A program made the translations under genes and the position numbers. This document shows positions 58,180 to 64,000 of a stretch of 64,000 bases of DNA, piece by piece (the stretch's first letter is position 1; each line of letters starts with the position of its first letter). The notes below the pieces were generated by a model. It searched no databases. It saw only the letters and a program-made list of their open reading frames with translations, and had not been told where the DNA came from. The stretch is from Candidatus Competibacteraceae bacterium (lineage in GTDB: Bacteria > Pseudomonadota > Gammaproteobacteria > Competibacterales > Competibacteraceae), in NCBI GenBank assembly GCA_016790045.1, contig JAEUPW010000016.1:17527-81526 (forward strand). Reading direction: 5' to 3'.

Positions 58180-59715
58180 ATGATGCCGTCCATCCTGTTG
58201 GCCACCCTTAACGCCCGCTATTTTCACTCCTCGCTCGGGCTGCGCTATCTGCTGGCCAACATGGGCGAGCTGCGGGCGGACACCGGCTTGCGAGAATTCG
58301 TCGTCGACCAGCGGCCCTTGGATATCGTCGAGGCGCTGTTGCGCGCGCGACCCCGGATTATCGGCTTCGGCGTTTACATCTGGAACGTCGCCGAAACCGC
58401 GCGCGTCATCGCCGCGCTCAAGCGCGTCAGACCGGAGCTCGTCATCGTGCTGGGCGGCCCGGAGGTCAGTTACGAGTGGGAGGAACAACCGATCGTCGAC
58501 CTGGCCGATTACGTGATCGCCGGCCCGGCCGATCTGAGTTTCGCCCGCCTGTGCCGGCGGTTGCTGGCCGGCGATGCGCCGGCCGAAAAAATTATCGCGA
58601 GCGAAGCGCCCCCGCCCGATCAGCTCGCGTTGCCGTACCGTTGCTATAGCGCCGAAGATATCGCCCACCGTTTGATTTATGTCGAAGCCTCGCGCGGCTG
58701 TCCGTTCAAATGCGAGTTCTGTCTCTCGGCGCTGGATAAGACCGCGTGGCCGTTTTCGCTGGAGCCGTTTCTGGTGGAACTCGGCGCGTTGTACGAACGG
58801 GGCGTGCGCCATTTTAAATTTGTGGACCGTACATTCAATCTTAATGCCAAGATAAGCGCGCGGATTCTGGACTTTTTCCTGGAGCGGCTGGACCCGCCTT
58901 TGTTCGTGCATTTCGAACTGATTCCAGACCATTTGCCGGCGGCGCTGAAAGAGCGGATCGTCCGCTTTCCGGCCGGGACGTTGCAATTCGAAATCGGTAT
59001 TCAAAGCTTCAATCCACTCGTGCAAGCCTTGATCAGCCGCAAACAAGACAACGGCCGAAGCGAGGAAAATTTGCGCTGGCTGCGCCGGCACACCGGGGCG
59101 CATTTGCACGCCGACCTGATCGCGGGCCTGCCGGGCGAAGACCTCGCCAGCTTCGCCGCCGGCTTCAACCGGTTGGTGGCGCTCGACCCGCACGAGATTC
59201 AGGTCGGCATCCTCAAGCGGTTGCGCGGCGCGCCGATCGGCCGCCATACCGCCGAATTCGATTGCCGCTATAACCCCTGTCCGCCTTACAACCTGTTGTG
59301 TTCGACCCTGTTGGATTTCGCGACCATGCGGCGGCTGGAACGTTTCGCCCGCTACTGGGATTTGATCGGCAATTCGGGCCGGTTTCGCCATGCCCGCCCC
59401 TGGCTGCTGGGCGATGATCCTTTCGGACGCTTCATGGCGCTGAGCGATTGGCTGTTCGCCGCCACCGACCAAACCCACCGTTTTGCTTTGGAGCGGCTGT
59501 TCGATCTGTTGTTCCGGGGCTTGGTCGAGGCGTTGGGCGTGGCTGAATCCGCGGCGCGCGAAGCGCTTGCGGCCGATTATCGCGCCAGCAAGGCGAAAGG
59601 TTGTCCGGAATTCCTGCGCGTCGATGCGTTCAGCGCCGCCCGCTCGGCCGCGCCGCCCAGACTCAACGCCGCGCCGCGCCGCCAAGCACGGCATCAGTTC
59701 AAGGTGACCGATTAA
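58180..59715 (+). CDS. B12-binding-domain radical SAM protein (DUF4080 type)
   Basis: A 511-residue protein. An N-terminal cobalamin-binding-like Rossmann domain (about 1-130) lacks the base-off DxHxxG motif. A radical SAM domain follows with the cluster motif Cys174, Cys178 and Cys181 in SRGCPFKCEFC, then FVDRTFN and FEIGIQSFN stretches and a C-terminal helical DUF4080-like region. The reaction is unknown for this branch. The start is uncertain: two adjacent ATGs at 58180/58183 without a clear Shine-Dalgarno, and a GTG at 58114 upstream. Confidence 0.82.
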   Translation: MMPSILLATLNARYFHSSLGLRYLLANMGELRADTGLREFVVDQRPLDIVEALLRARPRIIGFGVYIWNVAETARVIAALKRVRPELVIVLGGPEVSYEWEEQPIVDLADYVIAGPADLSFARLCRRLLAGDAPAEKIIASEAPPPDQLALPYRCYSAEDIAHRLIYVEASRGCPFKCEFCLSALDKTAWPFSLEPFLVELGALYERGVRHFKFVDRTFNLNAKISARILDFFLERLDPPLFVHFELIPDHLPAALKERIVRFPAGTLQFEIGIQSFNPLVQALISRKQDNGRSEENLRWLRRHTGAHLHADLIAGLPGEDLASFAAGFNRLVALDPHEIQVGILKRLRGAPIGRHTAEFDCRYNPCPPYNLLCSTLLDFATMRRLERFARYWDLIGNSGRFRHARPWLLGDDPFGRFMALSDWLFAATDQTHRFALERLFDLLFRGLVEALGVAESAAREALAADYRASKAKGCPEFLRVDAFSAARSAAPPRLNAAPRRQARHQFKVTD

Positions 59716-59719
59716 GGGC

Positions 59720-59748
59720 CGATTTCGCCCAAAATCGTATCTTTTTTG
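59720..59748 (+). terminator. Terminator after the radical SAM gene
   Basis: CGATTT (59720-59725) pairs with AAATCG (59732-59737), followed by TATC and a run of T residues to 59747. A second weaker stem, GCTG/CAGC (59753-59768) followed by seven T residues (59770-59776), lies just downstream. Confidence 0.55.
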
Positions 59749-59848
59749 CACCGCTGTTGCGAAGCAGCATTTTTTTGTTGCATTGCGGGAACGAACGCGC
59801 TATCAATAAAACTAATCTTAAGGACAAAGGCTTTACTAGAGGAATTCG

Positions 59849-60028
59849 ATGATGAGCTACATATCCCCTATCCATACTGTCTGCCCGCACTGCAAACGGC
59901 CGGTGGCGGTCAAGCCCGACCAGCAGCACGCCCATTGCGCGGAACACGGCCAGATCGTGCCGATGCGCAGCGCCGTCGCCAACCCGCCGTTGCGGCCCCT
60001 GCTGAAACCGCTCGCGCTGCTGGCTTGA
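59849..60028 (+). CDS. Small putative zinc-ribbon protein, 59 residues
   Basis: A 59-residue frame too short for ordinary ORF cut-offs but with a strong Shine-Dalgarno (AGAGGA 5 bases before the ATG) and its own terminator-separated region. It encodes VCPHCKRPVAV (Cys12, Cys15) followed by QQHAHCAEHG (His27, His29, Cys30, His34), a plausible zinc site, and a Pro/Leu-rich tail. Promoter-like TTGCAT and TATCAA 17 bases apart lie upstream. Family not recognised. kup begins 73 bases later on the same strand. Confidence 0.65.
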   Translation: MMSYISPIHTVCPHCKRPVAVKPDQQHAHCAEHGQIVPMRSAVANPPLRPLLKPLALLA

Positions 60029-60101
60029 GCGATTCGGCCGTTTCCTCACCCTCAAACCTTGCGCTGGCCCAATCGGATTGATTTCGCCCTGATCGCATTT
60101 T

Positions 60102-62036
60102 ATGATGCATCGCACCATCACGGATTTTGGCGATGCGCGCGGAATCGACCGGGATTCGAATAACAATAAACCGAAAAATAAAAGCCGATCGGCATCGTTG
60201 ATCATCGGCGCGATCGGCGTCGTTTTCGGGGATATCGGCACCAGCCCGCTGTACGCGCTCAAGGAAACGTTTGCCGGGCACCATCCCATGCCCGTCAATC
60301 CGGAGAGCATCTTTGGCGTATTGTCGCTGATTTTCTGGACCATCATGGCGCTGGTGACGCTGAAATACGTCGCCATCATCATGCGCGCCGACAACCGGGG
60401 CGAAGGCGGCAGCCTGGCCTTGCTCGCCCGCGTCACGGAGCTCACCAAAAACTCGAAAGCCACTTGGTTCGTGACCATGCTCGGCATTTTCGCCGCCGCC
60501 CTGTTCTACGGCGACAGCATGATCACGCCGGCCATCTCGGTGCTCAGCGCGGTCGAGGGCTTGAACGTGGTCGCGCCGGGGCTCAAGGACTACATTCTGC
60601 CGATCACCGCCATCGTTCTCACCGGCCTGTTTTGGATTCAAAAACACGGCACCGGCGCTGTCGGCCGCTTCTTTGGCCCCATCATGTGCGCCTGGTTTGG
60701 CGTGCTCGCGGTATTGGGCCTGATCAGCATCTGGCAAGCGCCAGCCGTGCTCGGCGCGCTCAACCCCGTCCACGCCATCGCCTTCCTGGCCCGCCATCCC
60801 TGGGAAAGCTTTCTCGCGCTCGGCGCGATCGTCCTGGCGGTAACCGGCGGCGAGGCGCTCTACACCGACATGGGCCATTTCGGCAAATTCCCGATCCGCG
60901 CCGCCTGGTTCAGCTTCGTGCTGCCGGCGCTGGTCTTGAATTATTATGGCCAAGGCGCCCTGCTGCTCAAAAACCCCGACGCGATCCAGAATCCGTTTTA
61001 CCTGCTGGCGCCTGACTGGGCTTTGATCCCGATGCTGGCGCTGGCCACGGCGGCCACCGTGATCGCTTCGCAAGCCGTGATTTCGGGCGCGTTCTCGGTG
61101 GCCCGGCAAGCCGTTCAACTCGGTTACCTGCCGCGGATGAGGATCATCCATACCTCGCATATGGAAGCCGGTCAGATTTACGTGCCTTTCACCAACTGGA
61201 CGCTGTATATCGCGGTCATGGCGCTGGTGTTCGGCTTTCAGTCCTCCAGCAATCTGGCAGCGGCCTACGGTATCGCCGTGACCGGCACCATGATGATCGA
61301 CACCATCCTGGTGTCGTTCGTGGTGTTCCTCGCGTGGCGCTGGAATCCCTGGCTGGCCGCGCCTTTGCTCGCCGCGCTGCTGCTGATCGATGTCGCCTTC
61401 TTCTCCGCCAACGCCATCAAACTGTTGCAGGGCGGATGGTTCCCGGTCGTGATCGCGCTGGCTTCTTTCACCACCCTGACCACGTGGCGGCGGGGCCGGC
61501 AGCTATTGTTCAAAGAGATGGGCAATCTGACCATGCCGCTCGATCAATTCATTCGCTCGCTCGAAGAGCGGCCGTTACAGCAAATCAGCGGCACGGCGGT
61601 TTATCTCACCAGCCGGCCCGAGGGTGCGCCGTCGGCGCTGCTGCACAACATCAAACACAACGAGGTGCTGCACGCCCGCAGCGTCTTCGTCACCGTTCAG
61701 ACCGCCGAAGTGCCGGCTGTCGCCGATGCGGAGCGGATCGAAATCAACGATCTCGGCCAAAGCTTTTACCGGGTGTTCGCGCGCTACGGCTTCATGGAAC
61801 AGCCCGATATTCCCAGGGCGTTGGAGCTGTGCGCCGAGAAGGGTTTGGTGTTCGACCTCGAAAAAACCTCGTTCTTCCTCAGCCGGGAGGTGGTCGTGCC
61901 CAAGCTGGCCCCGCCGATGATGCTATGGCGCGAACTGTACTTCATCTCGATGCTGCACAACGCTCAAAGCGCCACCGACTTTTTCCGTATTCCCACCAAC
62001 CGCGTGGTCGAATTGGGTACTCTGGTCGAGATTTGA
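60102..62036 (+). CDS. kup: Low-affinity potassium uptake protein Kup
   Basis: A 644-residue K+/H+ symporter of the KUP/HAK/KT family: [17 protein letters not shown] near residue 40, about 12 membrane helices, [13 protein letters not shown] and a soluble C-terminal domain of about 170 residues. The N-terminal 30 residues are polar. Two adjacent ATGs occur at 60102/60105 and no clear Shine-Dalgarno is visible. Confidence 0.96.
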   Translation: MMHRTITDFGDARGIDRDSNNNKPKNKSRSASLIIGAIGVVFGDIGTSPLYALKETFAGHHPMPVNPESIFGVLSLIFWTIMALVTLKYVAIIMRADNRGEGGSLALLARVTELTKNSKATWFVTMLGIFAAALFYGDSMITPAISVLSAVEGLNVVAPGLKDYILPITAIVLTGLFWIQKHGTGAVGRFFGPIMCAWFGVLAVLGLISIWQAPAVLGALNPVHAIAFLARHPWESFLALGAIVLAVTGGEALYTDMGHFGKFPIRAAWFSFVLPALVLNYYGQGALLLKNPDAIQNPFYLLAPDWALIPMLALATAATVIASQAVISGAFSVARQAVQLGYLPRMRIIHTSHMEAGQIYVPFTNWTLYIAVMALVFGFQSSSNLAAAYGIAVTGTMMIDTILVSFVVFLAWRWNPWLAAPLLAALLLIDVAFFSANAIKLLQGGWFPVVIALASFTTLTTWRRGRQLLFKEMGNLTMPLDQFIRSLEERPLQQISGTAVYLTSRPEGAPSALLHNIKHNEVLHARSVFVTVQTAEVPAVADAERIEINDLGQSFYRVFARYGFMEQPDIPRALELCAEKGLVFDLEKTSFFLSREVVVPKLAPPMMLWRELYFISMLHNAQSATDFFRIPTNRVVELGTLVEI

Positions 62037-62118
62037 TCGAAACCGGAACCGTTTCGGTCTTCCGTCGACGCCGGCCGGACCCGTCGGCCGCTCCGGCCGC
62101 GCCCGGCCGAGAACGCCG

Positions 62119-63627
62119 TCATTCCGGCCGCAAATGCGGGAATAGCAGCACGTCGCGGATGGACGGGGCGTCGGCGAACAGCATCACCAGCCGGTCGATG
62201 CCGATGCCCTCGCCCGCCGTCGGCGGCAGGCCGTATTCCAGGGCGCGGACGTAGTCGGCGTCGTAGTGCATCGCCTCGAAATCGCCGGCGCTTTTGGCTT
62301 CCGCCTGCTTGCGGAACCGCTCGGCCTGGTCTTCGGGATCGTTCAACTCCGAAAATCCGTTGGCGATTTCCCGCCCGCCGACAAATAGCTCGAAGCGCTC
62401 GGTGACGCCGGGATCAAGGTCATTGCGGCGGGCCAGCGGCGAAACTTCGGTCGGATAGGCCGTGATGAAGGTCGGATCGCGCAATTGGTGTTCGGCCGTC
62501 CGCTCGAAAATCTCCAGTTGCAACCGGCCCAAGCCATGTTCGGCCTGCACCTTGACGCCCAAGCCTTCAGCGATCCGGCGCGCGGTTTCCAAATCGTTCA
62601 ATTGCGCGGCGTCGAGGCTCGAATTAAACCGCAAAATCGCTTCTTTGACGGTCAGGCGCTGGAATGGCTGACCAAAATCGCAGGATTCACCTTGGTATTG
62701 CAGCCGCGCGTTTCCCAGCAAAGCTTGCGCCATGCCCCGCAATAACTCTTCGGTCAAGTCCATAAGATCGCGGTAATCGGCATACGCCTGATAAAACTCC
62801 AGCATGGTAAATTCGGGGTTGTGGCGGGTGGACAAGCCTTCGTTGCGGAAATTGCGGTTGATTTCGTAGACCTTCTCAAAGCCGCCCACCACCAGCCGCT
62901 TCAAATACAATTCGGGCGCGACGCGCAGATAAAGTTGCATGTCCAGCGCGTTGTGATGGGTGATAAACGGTCGGGCCGTCGCGCCGCCGGGGATCGGCTG
63001 CATCATCGGCGTTTCGACTTCCAAAAACCCGCGCCGGTCGAAAAACTGGCGGATGTGCGCGACGATGGCCGAGCGCAAGCGAAAGGTGGCGCGGGCGGAG
63101 TCGTTCACGATCAAATCCACGTAGCGCTGGCGGTAGCGGGTTTCTTGGTCGGCCAGCCCGTGGAATTTCTCCGGCAGCGGGCGCAGCGCTTTGGCGAGCA
63201 ACCGCAGATCGTTCACCTTGACCGACAATTCGCCGGTTTTGGTTTTAAAAACCGTTCCCTCGGCGCCCAAGATATCCCCCAAGTCCCAATCTTTGAACTC
63301 GTCGTAGCCGCCTTCCGGCAAGGCGTTTTTCTGCACAAACAGTTGAATGTCGCCGGACATGTCCCGCAGCCGGACAAAACTGGCCTTGCCCATGATCCGT
63401 TTGGCCAGCATCCGCCCGGCGACGCGCACTTTGGCTGGAGTCGCCTCCAATTCGGCGCCGTCTTTCGCGCCATATTCCGCGTGCAAGTCCGCCGCCAGCG
63501 CGTCGCGCCGGAAATCGGTGGGATACGGATTGCCCCGCTGGCGCAACTCCGCCAGTTTTTGGCGGCGCAGCGCGATCAGCTTGTTTTCATCGAAGGTCTC
63601 GTCGGGAGGTTGCCGCTCGTCGGTCAT
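62119..63627 (-). CDS. lysS: Lysine-tRNA ligase, class II
   Basis: A 502-residue class IIb synthetase. The N-terminal OB-fold anticodon domain carries [18 protein letters not shown]; motif 2 is [18 protein letters not shown] and motif 3 is [13 protein letters not shown]. It follows prfB by 19 bases on the same strand, as in E. coli. Confidence 0.97.
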   Translation of the reverse strand: MTDERQPPDETFDENKLIALRRQKLAELRQRGNPYPTDFRRDALAADLHAEYGAKDGAELEATPAKVRVAGRMLAKRIMGKASFVRLRDMSGDIQLFVQKNALPEGGYDEFKDWDLGDILGAEGTVFKTKTGELSVKVNDLRLLAKALRPLPEKFHGLADQETRYRQRYVDLIVNDSARATFRLRSAIVAHIRQFFDRRGFLEVETPMMQPIPGGATARPFITHHNALDMQLYLRVAPELYLKRLVVGGFEKVYEINRNFRNEGLSTRHNPEFTMLEFYQAYADYRDLMDLTEELLRGMAQALLGNARLQYQGESCDFGQPFQRLTVKEAILRFNSSLDAAQLNDLETARRIAEGLGVKVQAEHGLGRLQLEIFERTAEHQLRDPTFITAYPTEVSPLARRNDLDPGVTERFELFVGGREIANGFSELNDPEDQAERFRKQAEAKSAGDFEAMHYDADYVRALEYGLPPTAGEGIGIDRLVMLFADAPSIRDVLLFPHLRPE

Positions 63628-63646
63628 GCTGTTTTCAAACCCTCGC

Positions 63647-64000
63647 TCACAACCCGCTTTTCAAGCTGGCTTCGATGAAATCGTCCAAATCGCCGTCCAG
63701 CACCGCCTGGGTGTTGCTGGTCTCGACGCCGGTGCGCAAATCCTTGATGCGCGACTGATCCAACACGTAAGAGCGGATTTGGCTGCCCCAGCCGATATCG
63801 GATTTCGAGTCCTCCACCGCTTGGGCTTTGGCGTTGCGCTTTTGCAATTCCAGCTCGTACAGCTTGGCCTTGAGCTGTTTCATGGCCGTCGAGCGATTCT
63901 TGTGCTGGGAACGGTCGTTTTGGCACTGCACCACGATATTGGTCGGCAGATGGGTGATGCGGATCGCCGATTCGGTGCGGTTGACGTGCTGGCCGCCCGC
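63647..64000 (-). CDS. prfB: Peptide chain release factor 2, 3' end only
   Basis: 117 C-terminal residues are visible, and the gene continues beyond the right edge. The catalytic GGQ loop ([15 protein letters not shown]) lies at the very edge, followed by [12 protein letters not shown] and the C-terminal [21 protein letters not shown] that is diagnostic for RF2. The programmed frameshift site near the N-terminus, if present, is outside the window. Confidence 0.96.
   Translation of the reverse strand, partial: AGGQHVNRTESAIRITHLPTNIVVQCQNDRSQHKNRSTAMKQLKAKLYELELQKRNAKAQAVEDSKSDIGWGSQIRSYVLDQSRIKDLRTGVETSNTQAVLDGDLDDFIEASLKSGL

Overview
The window is a 64 kb piece of a high-GC gammaproteobacterial chromosome. 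Three conserved blocks support this placement: radC / coaBC-dut-algC-argB (8.6-14.1 kb), rhlB / trxA-rho (31.3-34.6 kb) and prfB-lysS at the right edge. A large glycogen phosphorylase, Kup, PilU, two bacteriohemerythrins, a four-PAS GGDEF/EAL protein and a recBCD-type recC suggest a free-living, type-IV-piliated, glycogen-metabolising organism of the Chromatiales/Competibacter kind. That last step is inference, and no genus can be proven from the sequence alone. I saw no insertion sequence, prophage, CRISPR array, tRNA or rRNA. Coding density is high and composition looks even. The exceptions are AT-rich intergenic patches near 8.5, 9.5, 17.4 and 54.2 kb.

Layout. 0-2 kb: a MotA/TolQ-like channel gene and an OmpA/MotB-like partner that runs off the left edge. 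2.3-7.8 kb: a YiiD-type thioesterase, an RhlE-type helicase coupled to an RRM protein, purC, a CbiM-like membrane protein and djlA. 7.8-14.1 kb: a hemerythrin, radC, a structured intergenic element with a terminator, then coaBC, dut, algC and argB. 14.1-17.8 kb: a small gene broken by a TAG codon, an orphan ParA, CobB, a glycosyltransferase and an unknown 105-residue protein. 18-27.9 kb: glgP, gor, a gamma carbonic anhydrase, an MFS transporter, a second hemerythrin, prlC and a calpain-like protein. 27.9-39.9 kb: a minus-strand rhlB-ggt-pilU-HAD run, trxA-rho, a can-purH-purD run, ycgL and an aminotransferase. 40.4-48.6 kb: a secreted seven-PASTA protein facing a mobA-dciA-recC run. 48.8-53.9 kb: pat and acsA transcribed divergently, followed by a stand-alone acyl carrier protein. 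54-64 kb: an apparent promoter-to-terminator RNA unit, pdxH, the PAS-GGDEF-EAL protein, a DUF4080-type radical SAM protein, a short zinc-ribbon gene, kup, lysS and the 3' end of prfB.

Functional links. Pat and CobB are both present, and Pat lies back to back with the acetyl-CoA synthetase that the acetylation/deacetylation switch usually controls. The Rho, TrxA and RhlB genes keep their classical order. PurC, PurD and PurH supply three steps of purine synthesis, and a beta carbonic anhydrase sits immediately upstream of purH. The least expected signals are two gene-free intergenic stretches that look like small-RNA units (9.53-9.71 kb on the plus strand, 53.97-54.28 kb on the minus strand), the MotAB-like pair at the left edge, the calpain-like protein and the PASTA protein.
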